64,000 nucleotides of DNA from an uncultured Clostridia bacterium. GTDB lineage: Bacteria > Bacillota > Clostridia > Oscillospirales > Acutalibacteraceae. Below the pieces are notes generated by a model. That model was not told where the DNA came from. It ran no database searches and saw only the letters and a program-made list of their open reading frames with translations. The stretch lies in NCBI GenBank assembly GCA_946493765.1, contig CAMMAZ010000001.1:1-64000 (forward strand), read 5' to 3'. Shown piece by piece: positions 40,033-50,107 of the stretch. The position numbers and the translations under genes are program-made. Position 1 is the first letter of the stretch. Each line of letters starts with the position of its first letter.

Positions 40033-41799
40033 ATCAGACTTCCAAATGACTTTATTGCCGAACTGCGGTTTCGCAATCCTGTTGAAGAGGTCATTTCTTC
40101 TTATGTCCAGTTAAAGCGCACCGGAAATACATATAAAGGCTTGTGTCCTTTTCATAATGAGAAAACGCCGTCGTTCACCGTTTATCCACAGACTGCGTCT
40201 TATTATTGTTTTGGCTGTCAAACCGGCGGCGATGTGATTCATTTTATTAAAAACATTGAAAACCTCGATTATATGGAAGCGGTCAAGCTGTTAGCCGACC
40301 GTGCGGGTTTGTCATTGCCCGAAAGCGGTTATGATGATTCGGCGGAAAAGATGCGCCGCCGGATCTATGCGATCAATCGTGAAACGGCAAAATTTTTTCA
40401 TGCCTGCCTTTTGGACGCCAAAATTGGGCTGAAAGGGCGGCAGTATTTTGCGCAGCGGAAGTTGACGCCTAAAACGATCACCCATTTTGGATTGGGCTAT
40501 GCGCCCGACAGCTGGAATGCGCTTTGCGATCATCTGCGGAAAATGGGATATTCCAATGCGGAGCTGACACTTGCCAATGTTGCAAACAACGGAAAAAACG
40601 GCGGTGTTTACGATCGGTTCAGAAACAAGATCATGTTTCCGATCATCGATGTGCGCGGAAATGTGATTGCCTTTGGCGGTCGGAAATTTCCCGGCGAGGA
40701 AGGCGCAAAATATATCAACACCTCCGACACGCCTGTTTATAAAAAAAGTCAGAATATTTATGCATTAAACTTTGCAAAAAATGATGCCTCCGGCACGTTG
40801 ATCCTTTGCGAGGGATATATGGATGTGATTGCGCTGCATCAGGCGGGATTCACCAATGCCGTTGCGGCACTTGGCACTTCTTTTACCGAAGACCAGGCGC
40901 ATATACTAACAAAATATGCAAAAGAAATTATTGTGACGATGGATGCGGATGAGGCCGGGCAGAAAGCTACCAGGCGAACGATCGATATTTTGAAAAAAAC
41001 CGGCGTGCAGGTGCGGGTTTTGCAGATCGAAGGGGGAAAAGACCCCGACGAATTTATCAAAGCGTATGGCGCTGAGAAATTCAAAGCCCTGTTATCCGGC
41101 GCTAAAAATGATATTGAATATCAGTTGTTTCGTTTGCAGGGAAAATATGACATCACCACCGATGCCGGAAAGCTGCAATATTTAAATGAAGCGATCGATG
41201 TGCTCACCGCTGTCGATTCGATTGCCGAAAACCTATATGCGGGACGGCTGTCGATGGAACTTTCAGTCGATAAACAGGTCATTTTAAAGCAGATCCAGAG
41301 AAAAAGGGCGCTCAAACGAAAAAATATTGAAAAAAAACAATTTCGTGCGCTCACAACGCCGGCACCTGTGCGAAATGCAGTCAACAGGGAAGAGGTGCAG
41401 CACCGACGTGCCTGCATTGCGGAAGAAAAGATATTGTCCGTCATGATGCTGCATTACGATTTGTATCAAAAATATTCCGCTGTTCTTTTAGCGGATGATT
41501 TTGTCACCCAATTTAATCAGACTTTGTATCAAAATTTAAAAGACAGTTTTTATCAAAATGAGTTTGTGCTTTCGATGTTGAATGACCGCTACAGTCCGGA
41601 ACAAATCAGCAAGATCGTGCAGATTCAGAATCTTGAAACAGGCAATCCAAATCCTGAAATCACCTTGAAAGATTGTATAAATGTATTAAAAGAAGAAAAA
41701 GCTAAACTGAAAGTATTTGCCGCGGAGGATATGTCCGATGACGATTTTCAGTCTGCTTTGAAAAGTATAGGCAAAAACAAGATCGGAAAGGATAAATAA
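40033..41799 (+). CDS. dnaG: DNA primase DnaG (apparent ATC start)
   Basis: [20 protein letters not shown] zinc-binding motifs, [17 protein letters not shown]; conserved N-terminus [29 protein letters not shown] extends upstream of ORF-track start; in-frame TGA at 40024-40026. Confidence 0.9.
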   Translation: MRLPNDFIAELRFRNPVEEVISSYVQLKRTGNTYKGLCPFHNEKTPSFTVYPQTASYYCFGCQTGGDVIHFIKNIENLDYMEAVKLLADRAGLSLPESGYDDSAEKMRRRIYAINRETAKFFHACLLDAKIGLKGRQYFAQRKLTPKTITHFGLGYAPDSWNALCDHLRKMGYSNAELTLANVANNGKNGGVYDRFRNKIMFPIIDVRGNVIAFGGRKFPGEEGAKYINTSDTPVYKKSQNIYALNFAKNDASGTLILCEGYMDVIALHQAGFTNAVAALGTSFTEDQAHILTKYAKEIIVTMDADEAGQKATRRTIDILKKTGVQVRVLQIEGGKDPDEFIKAYGAEKFKALLSGAKNDIEYQLFRLQGKYDITTDAGKLQYLNEAIDVLTAVDSIAENLYAGRLSMELSVDKQVILKQIQRKRALKRKNIEKKQFRALTTPAPVRNAVNREEVQHRRACIAEEKILSVMMLHYDLYQKYSAVLLADDFVTQFNQTLYQNLKDSFYQNEFVLSMLNDRYSPEQISKIVQIQNLETGNPNPEITLKDCINVLKEEKAKLKVFAAEDMSDDDFQSALKSIGKNKIGKDK

Positions 41800-41801
41800 A
41801 A

Positions 41802-42854
41802 ATGGAAGAAAACAAAAAAGTGCATGAAGAAATGGATGAAAATATGCATCACATGTATAAAGAAGAGGACATAGATGCCGATGCATTTGCGGACATCCCG
41901 GAAAATCTCGATGAAGATTTAAAGGAAGCCCCGCTTTTGGACTTGGATGATTTTACCGAAGAACCCGATCTGGAGGATATTGAGGAAATCACGCCGGAAG
42001 AGCTCGAAAATGCACTCAATATCGACGATATTTCTTTAAACGATCCGGTCAAGATCTATTTAAAGGAGATCGGACGTGTCCCGCTTTTGAGCAGTGATGA
42101 AGAAATTGAATTGGCAACGAAGATTTTGGATGGAGATGTCAAAGCAAAACAGAGACTGACGGAAGCGAATCTTCGTTTGGTTGTCAGTATTGCCAAACGT
42201 TATGTTGGTCGCGGCATGCATTTTCTGGATCTGATTCAGGAGGGTAATGTCGGTCTGATCAAAGCGGTTGAAAAATTTGACCACACAAAGGGCTTTAAAT
42301 TTTCCACCTATGCGACCTGGTGGATCCGGCAGGCCATCACACGCGCCATTGCCGACCAGGCGAGAACCATCCGCATTCCGGTGCATATGGTGGAAACCAT
42401 TAATAAGCTGAAAAAAGTGCAAAGCCAGCTGCTGCACGAAAATGGAAAAGAAGCAACCGAGGAGCAGATTGCGGAAGAAATGGGTTTGCCGGTCAGCCGT
42501 GTGCGTGAAATCATGCGTGTGGCACAGGAACCTGTTTCCATGGAAACACCGATCGGTCCCGAGGAAGACAGCCGTTTGATGGATTTTATCCGGGATGAAG
42601 ATGCGCTTGCACCGGATGAAGCGACCATGAAAGTGATCACAAACGAGGATATCGATGCTGTGCTGCGCACATTGACACCGCGTGAGGAAGATGTGATCCG
42701 GCTGCGGTTCGGTTTGAGCGACGGCAGATGCCACACACTGGAAGAAGTCGGAACAGAATTTAACGTGACCCGTGAACGGATCCGCCAAATCGAAGCAAAA
42801 GCGCTGCGCAAATTGCGGCATCCTGTCAGAAGCAACAAATTCAAGGATAAGTAA
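41802..42854 (+). CDS. rpoD: RNA polymerase primary sigma factor (RpoD/SigA)
   Basis: [76 protein letters not shown]. Confidence 0.98.
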   Translation: MEENKKVHEEMDENMHHMYKEEDIDADAFADIPENLDEDLKEAPLLDLDDFTEEPDLEDIEEITPEELENALNIDDISLNDPVKIYLKEIGRVPLLSSDEEIELATKILDGDVKAKQRLTEANLRLVVSIAKRYVGRGMHFLDLIQEGNVGLIKAVEKFDHTKGFKFSTYATWWIRQAITRAIADQARTIRIPVHMVETINKLKKVQSQLLHENGKEATEEQIAEEMGLPVSRVREIMRVAQEPVSMETPIGPEEDSRLMDFIRDEDALAPDEATMKVITNEDIDAVLRTLTPREEDVIRLRFGLSDGRCHTLEEVGTEFNVTRERIRQIEAKALRKLRHPVRSNKFKDK

Positions 42855-42858
42855 GCTT

Positions 42859-43254
42859 ATGAAAATCAGTCTGGAAACGGATTATGCAATCCGTATCGTT
42901 CAATGCCTTTCCAATTGCGGATGTCGCGTTGATGCTGCCTCTATTTCTAAAAAAACCGGTGTTTCCCAACGGTTTGCGCTTAAAATTTTACGAAAGCTGG
43001 TCAGCGCCGGTCTGGTAAAATCTTTCAAAGGGGTAGGGGGAGGCTATATTTTAAATCGGGCACCGGAAGCGATTACGCTGCGTGAAGTGATCGAAACGGT
43101 CGAAGGACCGCTGGTGATCAGCCGCTGCCAATTGGCAGATTATCAGTGTGACCGTCCGGAAGACTGCGCCTGTTATTTTCGGCAGGTTTTTGAATCCGCT
43201 GCTAAGGACATGGCTGAAAAATTTGAAAAGATAAATTTTGCGCCTCAAAAATAA
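42859..43254 (+). CDS. Rrf2 family transcriptional regulator
   Basis: MKISLETDYAIRIVQCL; winged-helix; three-Cys cluster region CQLADYQCDRPEDC. Confidence 0.92.
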   Translation: MKISLETDYAIRIVQCLSNCGCRVDAASISKKTGVSQRFALKILRKLVSAGLVKSFKGVGGGYILNRAPEAITLREVIETVEGPLVISRCQLADYQCDRPEDCACYFRQVFESAAKDMAEKFEKINFAPQK

Positions 43255-43270
43255 CAAATCGAAAACAACA

Positions 43271-43305
43271 AAAATCCCGCGTATATAGAAACTGCGGGAT
43301 TTTTT
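43271..43305. terminator. Bidirectional terminator between convergent genes
   Basis: AAAATCCCGC (43271-43280)/GCGGGATTTT (43294-43303). Confidence 0.8.
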
Positions 43306-43314
43306 GTTTGTCGC

Positions 43315-44286
43315 TTATTTTTGCTTTACCTGTGCTAAAGGATTGGCATCTGCTGCATGCTTGATTTGTTCATTGGACAGATGCGTATATATTTCGGTCG
43401 TTCCCAGATTTTCGTGCCCCAGAATTTCCTGCAAAATGCGAATATCGACATTGCCTTGCTGATACATTAAAGTCGCGGCAGTATGTCTTAGTTTATGCGC
43501 TGAGAATCCTTGTCCTGCAAGACCCGATTTTTCCAAGCAATCATACACAATCTGTTCCACCATCCGCCGGCTGATTCTGGATCCCGTGCGGCTTAAGAAC
43601 AATGCATTTTTATCTTTGGCAGAGTCATGCTTTCTTGTTGCAAGATATGTCTTGATCGCATGCATACATGCGTCATTTAAATAGACAATGCGTTCTTTGT
43701 TGCCTTTTCCGGTAACGCGCAGATATTGTTCGTCATAATGAATATCATTTAAATTCAGAGAACATAACTCCGACAAACGAAGACCGCAATTCAAAAATAT
43801 GGTAAAAATCGCATAATTCCGTTCTTTAAACGGTCCATCGACATTTTTTAACAATTTTAAGCACTGATCCAGCGTTAAATATTTCGGCAGTGATTTTTTT
43901 AGTTTCGGCGCTTCCAATTCTTCCATTGGATTCACTTTTAAAACCTTTAACCGCACAGTCAAATATTTAAAGAATGACTTTAATGTGGAAACTTTTCTTG
44001 ATCTGGTTTTTTCATTGTTGTGCCGTTCATTTTTGCAGTAATACAAAAATTCATAGCCATCCTTTAATGTAATCTTTTCAATCAAATCCATATCAACATC
44101 AGAAATATCAATTTCGTCGATCGGTGTGTTAGGATCGACCAAATGATAACTGTGTTTGATGAATCTGAAAAAAGTTCGCAGATCACGATAATAACCGTCG
44201 GATGTCGACGCTGATTTTCCTTTGATGGTTTCGTTATAAATCATAAAGTCGCGGATGACCGGCGGCGCTTCTTTAAAATCAATCAT
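43315..44286 (-). CDS. Tyrosine recombinase (XerC/XerD-like)
   Basis: N-terminal SAM-like domain; catalytic GLRLSEL, HKLRHTAATLM, LGHENLGTTEIYTHL. Confidence 0.93.
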   Translation of the reverse strand: MIDFKEAPPVIRDFMIYNETIKGKSASTSDGYYRDLRTFFRFIKHSYHLVDPNTPIDEIDISDVDMDLIEKITLKDGYEFLYYCKNERHNNEKTRSRKVSTLKSFFKYLTVRLKVLKVNPMEELEAPKLKKSLPKYLTLDQCLKLLKNVDGPFKERNYAIFTIFLNCGLRLSELCSLNLNDIHYDEQYLRVTGKGNKERIVYLNDACMHAIKTYLATRKHDSAKDKNALFLSRTGSRISRRMVEQIVYDCLEKSGLAGQGFSAHKLRHTAATLMYQQGNVDIRILQEILGHENLGTTEIYTHLSNEQIKHAADANPLAQVKQK

Positions 44287-44342
44287 TGCTTTTCATCCTC
44301 GCATTTTTTAAATTTAAAAACAAATCTTTTTTGGCTCCCCTC

Positions 44343-44420
44343 AATTGCGCAAAATATTCATTTTGCGCAATTGCTAGCGACAATTGTGAAGTGAACGCAA
44401 AATTGGCTGTTTTGCGCAAT
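44343..44420. repeat. Cluster of TTGCGCAAAA inverted repeats in the recombinase leader
   Basis: Perfect AATTGCGCAAAAT/ATTTTGCGCAATT (44343-44355/44360-44372) plus CGCAAAA/TTTTGCG (44396-44402/44410-44416). Confidence 0.8.
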
Positions 44421-44481
44421 CGGTTTCCCCCTGAATTCACTATCACTGAATCGGAAGCTCCTTTCGCCATGCTTTGCTTTT

Positions 44482-44510
44482 ATTTTACTCGAAATTCCTC
44501 CTATTGTCAA
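44482..44510 (-). promoter_or_regulatory. Sigma-A promoter (TTGACA-17-TAAAAT), minus strand, upstream of recombinase
   Basis: TGTCAA 44505-44510 and ATTTTA 44482-44487 on + strand. Confidence 0.75.
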
Positions 44511-44523
44511 ACTCGTTGAAAAT

Positions 44524-44559
44524 GCAAAAAGAATCCGCATGTAAACGGATTCTTTTTGC
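44524..44559 (-). terminator. Intrinsic terminator downstream of GNAT gene
   Basis: Perfect 14-bp GCAAAAAGAATCCG/CGGATTCTTTTTGC, T-rich on both strands. Confidence 0.8.
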
Positions 44560-44567
44560 GAAATGAT

Positions 44568-45107
44568 TTAAAAATCAATTTGATAAAGCCGGAATATCAC
44601 TTTAAAATTTTTAGGCTGCCATTGCTCCACATAGGAATACCGAAAGGTCATGCCTACTTTTTGCATTACTGCACCGCTTGCCGGATTGTTCACATCGTGT
44701 GTTGCAGTGATGCGTGCAAATCCGTTTTCTTTGGCAGTTTCTAGAACCTTTGACGCAGCTTCTGTGATAATACCTTTATTCCAATATGTCTTTAACAATC
44801 CATACCCCAAATCTGCACAGCATTTTTCAATATGGATATCGCACAAAGACACATATCCGATCACTCTGCTTGTTGCTTTTTCTTCTATCGCATACCGGTA
44901 AGCGATCGGTTTTTCATATTCCGGCAAAATATCTTTTTTCAGATATTCCCTCGCCTCTTCCATGGTTTCCAAAGGATACCATGGAAGAAACCTGTTAACC
45001 TCATGGTCGCTATAAATTAAAAAGATATCCTGCAAATCATTTTCACTAAATTTGCGAAGAAACAAACGTTCTGTTTCCAAAAAAGGTGTATTTGCTTTTT
45101 TTAACAT
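44568..45107 (-). CDS. GNAT family N-acetyltransferase (RimJ/RimL-like)
   Basis: LETERLFLRKFSENDLQDIF; GYVSLCDIH; GLLKTYWNKGIITEAASKVL. Confidence 0.9.
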   Translation of the reverse strand: MLKKANTPFLETERLFLRKFSENDLQDIFLIYSDHEVNRFLPWYPLETMEEAREYLKKDILPEYEKPIAYRYAIEEKATSRVIGYVSLCDIHIEKCCADLGYGLLKTYWNKGIITEAASKVLETAKENGFARITATHDVNNPASGAVMQKVGMTFRYSYVEQWQPKNFKVIFRLYQIDF

Positions 45108-45141
45108 CGGATTTGATCGTTTCCTTTTAAAATGAATTGAA

Positions 45142-46392
45142 TCAGGTTGCAAAGAGACTTTGAATCAGTTTTGAGAATAAAAATGAAACATTGATTTTTT
45201 CTACTTTTTCTGTTGTATAAACCTTATATTCGTTCAAAACCTTATCGCCGAGCATGACTTTCACTGTGCCAACTACCTCATTTTTTTCTACCGGTGCTTC
45301 CACGCTTTCAGAAATATCCGCCTGAACAGCGATCTCTTCTGCACCGCTGCTGTTCAACAGCTCGCTTTTGATGGGTTCCATTTCAATATTTACCGTTTCT
45401 GATTTACCTTTTATAACAGGGATCGGCTGCAAAGAGGATTCATCGAATTCGGGCGTTTTGATTTTCCAATTTGCAAAACCATAGTTGAGCAAAGCTTTCG
45501 CACCGTTGAACCGCGCGTCTGAAGAAGCGCCGCCCATCACAACAGCGATCAGTTCCATACCGTCGCGTTTGGCGGTGGCACTCAGACAAAATCCTGCTTC
45601 ATCGGTGGTGCCGGTTTTCAATCCCGTTGCCCCAAGATAATAGCGCACCAGTTTATTGGTGTTGACAAGCTGCGTTTCTCCGCCGCGCAGGGAATCCATC
45701 CAGATGGTAGTGAATTGTTTAATGGTATTGTGCGAAATCAGCTCTTTTGACATAATCGCAACATCCCTTGCGCTGGTCACGTGTCCTTCGGCATCCAGAC
45801 CGCAGGCATTGACAAAATTGGTGTTTGTCATTCCCAATTCTTTTGCGCGATTGTTCATTTGTGCGACAAATGCTTCTTCACTGCCTGCAATAAATTCTGC
45901 CAAAGCGACGCTGGCGTCATTTGCGGAACCGACGGCAACTGCTTTTAAAAGATTTTCCACCGTCATCGTTTCCCCGGCTTCCAGCCAGATCTGCGATCCA
46001 CCCATCGAGGCGGCATGCTCGGATGTCGGAACGGAATCATTCATGCTGATTTTACCATTATCCAACGCTTCGACAACCAAAAGCATCGTCATGATTTTGG
46101 TGATGGAGGCTGGTGACAAAACCACGTCTGAATCTTTTTCATGCAGAACCTTTCCGGTGGACGCTTCCATTAAAATAACGGATTTTGCATCTACTTCCGG
46201 CGGCGTGGTTACCGGAACCGTCGCGACCGATTCAACGGATGAATCTTCCAGAATATCATCAGTGTAATATTCTGTGACAATTTTCCCATTCACTGTTTCA
46301 TTCACATCTTCATCGATCCGATCTGCCTGGACAGACAAAGAAAACAGACATGCGAAAATCAGAAAACAAGATAGAAATCTCTTCAATTTCAT
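45142..46392 (-). CDS. D-alanyl-D-alanine carboxypeptidase (DacF-like, peptidase S11)
   Basis: Signal peptide; SPASITKIMTMLL SxxK; SANDASV SxN-type; KTGTTDEAGFC KTG. Confidence 0.95.
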   Translation of the reverse strand: MKLKRFLSCFLIFACLFSLSVQADRIDEDVNETVNGKIVTEYYTDDILEDSSVESVATVPVTTPPEVDAKSVILMEASTGKVLHEKDSDVVLSPASITKIMTMLLVVEALDNGKISMNDSVPTSEHAASMGGSQIWLEAGETMTVENLLKAVAVGSANDASVALAEFIAGSEEAFVAQMNNRAKELGMTNTNFVNACGLDAEGHVTSARDVAIMSKELISHNTIKQFTTIWMDSLRGGETQLVNTNKLVRYYLGATGLKTGTTDEAGFCLSATAKRDGMELIAVVMGGASSDARFNGAKALLNYGFANWKIKTPEFDESSLQPIPVIKGKSETVNIEMEPIKSELLNSSGAEEIAVQADISESVEAPVEKNEVVGTVKVMLGDKVLNEYKVYTTEKVEKINVSFLFSKLIQSLFAT

Positions 46393-46456
46393 GAAACACG
46401 CAACCCTTCAATTTTATGATGCTATTGAAAGATATGCGTTTTGTCCCATAAAAATG

Positions 46457-46960
46457 TTATTCTTTGCAAAGAACTTTTTCAATGATCCCCACATAGGCAA
46501 AATGAAAATCCTTTTGCGGATACCATTGATCGATCAATGATCGATCAACAAAATATTCCGGCTTCATTTCCTGAACATAAGCCTTTTTGCAGATCAAAAC
46601 AAGCCTTGCCTGCTCAAAATAAACCGTATTGTCGGCAAAAACCGGCGTTAATCCGGTTTCTTTGGTTTTGTCCACCTCCCTGCCGGATTTGGAGCCGCAA
46701 ACCTGATGAATGGATTTTAAGTCTCCATAAAAGGAAATCGAAAAATGATCGGTCTGGTCCAGAAACGTTTTGGTGTACCGCTGCGGACGGATAACCGTTA
46801 CCGCACAGGGTTTCCCCCACATTTCTCCGATACTTCCCCAGCTGGCAGTCATCATGTTATAACCTTCCTTGTCGCCTGCTGTGACCAGCATCCATTCCTG
46901 TGAAATGATTTTTTCAAAATTATCGGTTAGATCTTTGATATTGATTTCTTTGAATCCCAT
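46457..46960 (-). CDS. Flavin reductase-like domain protein
   Basis: TASWGSIGEMWGKPCAVTVIRPQRYT; start at ATG 46960 after GGAGTG. Confidence 0.85.
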   Translation of the reverse strand: MGFKEINIKDLTDNFEKIISQEWMLVTAGDKEGYNMMTASWGSIGEMWGKPCAVTVIRPQRYTKTFLDQTDHFSISFYGDLKSIHQVCGSKSGREVDKTKETGLTPVFADNTVYFEQARLVLICKKAYVQEMKPEYFVDRSLIDQWYPQKDFHFAYVGIIEKVLCKE

Positions 46961-47157
46961 TGTCAATCACTCCTTTATAATTAAAGTATATTCCGGTTTT
47001 TTATAAAAATCAATAAGGATTTTGATCTTTCATAGAAAACCCATCCGCTTTATAAAAATAAAAATTAGGAAAAATGTTAAAAATTCTGCTTTTAAAATGA
47101 CATATCTTATAGTATAATAAAACACAAAGTGAAATAAAATGAAAGGAATGTTGCTGT

Positions 47158-48126
47158 ATGCAAAAATTTACCGTTTCATTGGAAAAAATCATTAAGGAAT
47201 TTTCACTTGAAGTCATCCACATGCCGATTTCTCCTGACCAGATTCTGTTGGATGTTGCTGATTTAAACCGCCCGGGATTGCAGTTAAGCGGCTTTTTTGA
47301 ATATTTCGACAGCGAACGTATTCAGTTGATCGGCAGAAATGAAATCAGTTTTTTGCGGGAATTGCCGGAGCAGGTTTATCAAAAAAGAATCGACGATCTG
47401 TTTAGTAAGCAACCGCCTGCGGTGATTATCACACGCGGATTCGATGTTGACCCGCAGATTGCGTCAGCTGCTGAAAAATTCAGCGTTGCCCTGCTGCGCA
47501 CGACCGACACCACTTCCGCATTTATGACGGCGCTGAATTCCTTTTTGAATGTTCATCTGGCGCCTCGTATCACAAGGCACGGTGTTTTGGTCGAGGTCTA
47601 TGGTGAAGGTATTCTTTTGCTGGGAGAAAGCGGTGTTGGTAAAAGCGAAACTGCTATTGAGCTGATTAAGCGCGGACACCGTTTGATCGCGGACGATGCA
47701 GTCGAGATTCGGCGTGTTTCTTCTAAAACGCTTGTCGGAACGGCACCCGAGAATATTCGTCACTTCATAGAGGTGCGAGGTATCGGGATTATCAACGCAC
47801 GGCGTATTTTCGGTATGGGCTCCGTGAAACTGACGGAAAAGATCGATATGGTCATTCATCTGGAACAGTGGGACAGCAATAAAGTCTATGACCGGATGGG
47901 ACTTGACCAGGAAACCACCGAAATTTTGGGGATCAGCGTTGCATCATTGACCATCCCAATCAAACCGGGCCGGAACCTGGCGGTTATTATCGAGGTTGCC
48001 GCTATGAACAACCGGCAGAAAAAGATGGGCTATAATGCGGCGCAGGAACTGATGCACCGGCTGGGTATGCAGGATGATCAGTTGGTTGAACCTGAGGTTA
48101 AAGCGGATTGGGAATCGTTTAATTAA
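47158..48126 (+). CDS. hprK: HPr kinase/phosphorylase
   Basis: LLLGESGVGKSETAIELIKRGHRLIADDAVEI; EVRGIGIINARRIFG. Confidence 0.97.
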   Translation: MQKFTVSLEKIIKEFSLEVIHMPISPDQILLDVADLNRPGLQLSGFFEYFDSERIQLIGRNEISFLRELPEQVYQKRIDDLFSKQPPAVIITRGFDVDPQIASAAEKFSVALLRTTDTTSAFMTALNSFLNVHLAPRITRHGVLVEVYGEGILLLGESGVGKSETAIELIKRGHRLIADDAVEIRRVSSKTLVGTAPENIRHFIEVRGIGIINARRIFGMGSVKLTEKIDMVIHLEQWDSNKVYDRMGLDQETTEILGISVASLTIPIKPGRNLAVIIEVAAMNNRQKKMGYNAAQELMHRLGMQDDQLVEPEVKADWESFN

Positions 48127-48172
48127 GGCAATAAAAATTTAAAAATAAAGATTTTTTAAAGGAGAGAACAAT

Positions 48173-49129
48173 ATGATGTATACCATTGGAATTGATCTTG
48201 GCGGCACAAATATTGCAACGGCGGTCGTCAACGAAAATTTTAAAATTTTAGGCAAAGGCGAACTACCGACCAATGCGGACAGAGATGCACTCTCTATTGC
48301 CAAGGATATGGCCAAAACCGTGGATATGGCGTGTGAGGCGGCGGGCGTTTCCAAGGAATCGATTGAATGGATCGGCGTTGGCTCACCGGGTGCGGTCAAT
48401 AAAAAGACCGGCGTGATCGAATATGCAAATAATCTGCATTTTTCCAATGTTCCCCTCAAACAATATATTGAGGAACTGACGGGAATAAAATGTTATGTTG
48501 AAAATGATGCAAATGCTGCGGCTTACGGCGAATTGCTTGCAGGTGCGGGACGCGGCTACAGTGATATGGTCGCTATTACACTTGGCACCGGCGTCGGCGG
48601 TGGTGTGATCATCGACGGGAAAATTTTTGACGGCTCCAATTCCTTTGGCGCCGAACTTGGACATACCGTTATTATGGTGGACGGTGAGCGTTGCACCTGC
48701 GGACGGGACGGATGCTGGGAAGCCTATGCGTCTGCCACGGCGCTGATCCGGCAGACTAAAGCGGCCATGGAAGCGGATAAAGATTCTTACATGTGGAAAA
48801 TTGCCGATTCGCTCGATCAAGTCAATGGAAAAACTGCTTTTGACGGTATGCGTGCCGGGGATCAAACCGCCACGGCAGTTTGTGAAAAATATATTGAATA
48901 TGTCGCGTGCGGCATTACCAACATGATCAATATCTTTCAGCCGCAGATTCTTTGTATCGGCGGCGGTATTTCCAAAGAAAAGGATAACCTTTTGATCCCG
49001 ATCAAGGCTTATGTTGAAGCGAATAGATACAGCAAAGAGGCCAAACAGCAAACAGAACTGAAAATCGCACAGCTTGGCAATGATGCGGGTATTATCGGCG
49101 CTGCAATGCTCGGAAAACTTTATCAATAA
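48173..49129 (+). CDS. ROK family glucokinase
   Basis: IGIDLGGTNIATAVV; GAELGHTVI; CTCGRDGCWEAYASATAL. Confidence 0.95.
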   Translation: MMYTIGIDLGGTNIATAVVNENFKILGKGELPTNADRDALSIAKDMAKTVDMACEAAGVSKESIEWIGVGSPGAVNKKTGVIEYANNLHFSNVPLKQYIEELTGIKCYVENDANAAAYGELLAGAGRGYSDMVAITLGTGVGGGVIIDGKIFDGSNSFGAELGHTVIMVDGERCTCGRDGCWEAYASATALIRQTKAAMEADKDSYMWKIADSLDQVNGKTAFDGMRAGDQTATAVCEKYIEYVACGITNMINIFQPQILCIGGGISKEKDNLLIPIKAYVEANRYSKEAKQQTELKIAQLGNDAGIIGAAMLGKLYQ

Positions 49130-49148
49130 TGAAACGGAGACTGTTTGA

Positions 49149-50066
49149 ATGGATGCAACGTTAAATCAATTGAAAAAATTTGCAGAAGAAAAAGGCTGTC
49201 TTTGTTTTGTGGATGAACCCATGAAAAATCATACAACCTTTAAAATCGGCGGCTCTGCGGATTTGTTTTTGCAGCCGGTCGACACTTCCTGCATAGCGGA
49301 TTTGATTTTACAATGCAATCTATTGTCTGTTCCTTATTTTATTTTGGGAAACGGTTCAAATATTCTTGTTTCCGATAAAGGCATTCGCGGCGTTGTCATC
49401 AGCACCGCGAATGCCTGCAACGCAATATCGCTGATCGATGAAACGACCATTCGCTGCGGTGCGGGCGTGCGCACCTCCCAGTTGTGTCAATTTGCTTTGC
49501 AGCATGCGATTGGCGGGTTTGAATTTTTGTGGGGTATTCCCGGAACGATCGGCGGCGCCTTGTTTATGAACGCAGGCGCCTATGGCGGTGAAATGAAGGA
49601 TATCGTATGCAATGCAGAACATATTGACGCTTCCGGCAATATCGCAACTTTTAAAAAGGATCAGCTGGAACTTGGTTACAGATCCAGTGTTTATCAAACC
49701 TGTCCGTGTGTGATTACCACCGTTGTTTTAAAAGGGCAAAAAGCCGATCAGCAAACGATCAAAAACCGGATGGATGCATTGATGGAAAAACGCAAAAGCA
49801 AACAACCGCTCGAATATCCGAGCGCCGGCAGCACATTTAAACGTCCGGAAAACGGTTATGCGGCAGCGTTGATCGAACAAAGCGGGCTCAAAGGCTTTCA
49901 TGTCGGCGACGCGATGGTAAGCCCAAAACACAGCGGTTTTATTATCAATACCGGAAACGCTTCGGCAAACGATGTGAAAGAACTGATTCGGCAGGTGCAA
50001 AAAATCGTTTTTGAAAAAACAAACACGCATTTGCAATGTGAAATTAAAATGATCGGAGAAGAATAG
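49149..50066 (+). CDS. murB: UDP-N-acetylmuramate dehydrogenase
   Basis: NHTTFKIGG; LGNGSNILVSDKGIRGVVI; GIPGTIGGALFMNAGAYGGE; PSAGSTFKRP. Confidence 0.97.
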   Translation: MDATLNQLKKFAEEKGCLCFVDEPMKNHTTFKIGGSADLFLQPVDTSCIADLILQCNLLSVPYFILGNGSNILVSDKGIRGVVISTANACNAISLIDETTIRCGAGVRTSQLCQFALQHAIGGFEFLWGIPGTIGGALFMNAGAYGGEMKDIVCNAEHIDASGNIATFKKDQLELGYRSSVYQTCPCVITTVVLKGQKADQQTIKNRMDALMEKRKSKQPLEYPSAGSTFKRPENGYAAALIEQSGLKGFHVGDAMVSPKHSGFIINTGNASANDVKELIRQVQKIVFEKTNTHLQCEIKMIGEE

Positions 50067-50107
50067 ACCTTTTGTTCCACCTATAACCAGAAGAAAGGAG
50101 TCCCAAA

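Noticed and set aside
40141-41799. dnaG as an N-terminally truncated pseudogene
   Set aside because: The missing N-terminus is present in frame upstream; only the start codon is unusual.
43315-44286. Possible prophage/integrative element boundary because of a tyrosine recombinase
   Set aside because: No phage or conjugation genes, attachment tRNA or repeats around; neighbours are housekeeping genes.
44279-44470. 63-aa minus-strand ORF in the recombinase leader
   Set aside because: Starts at the predicted transcription start without an RBS, and its sequence is produced by the palindrome cluster; unlikely to be a protein.
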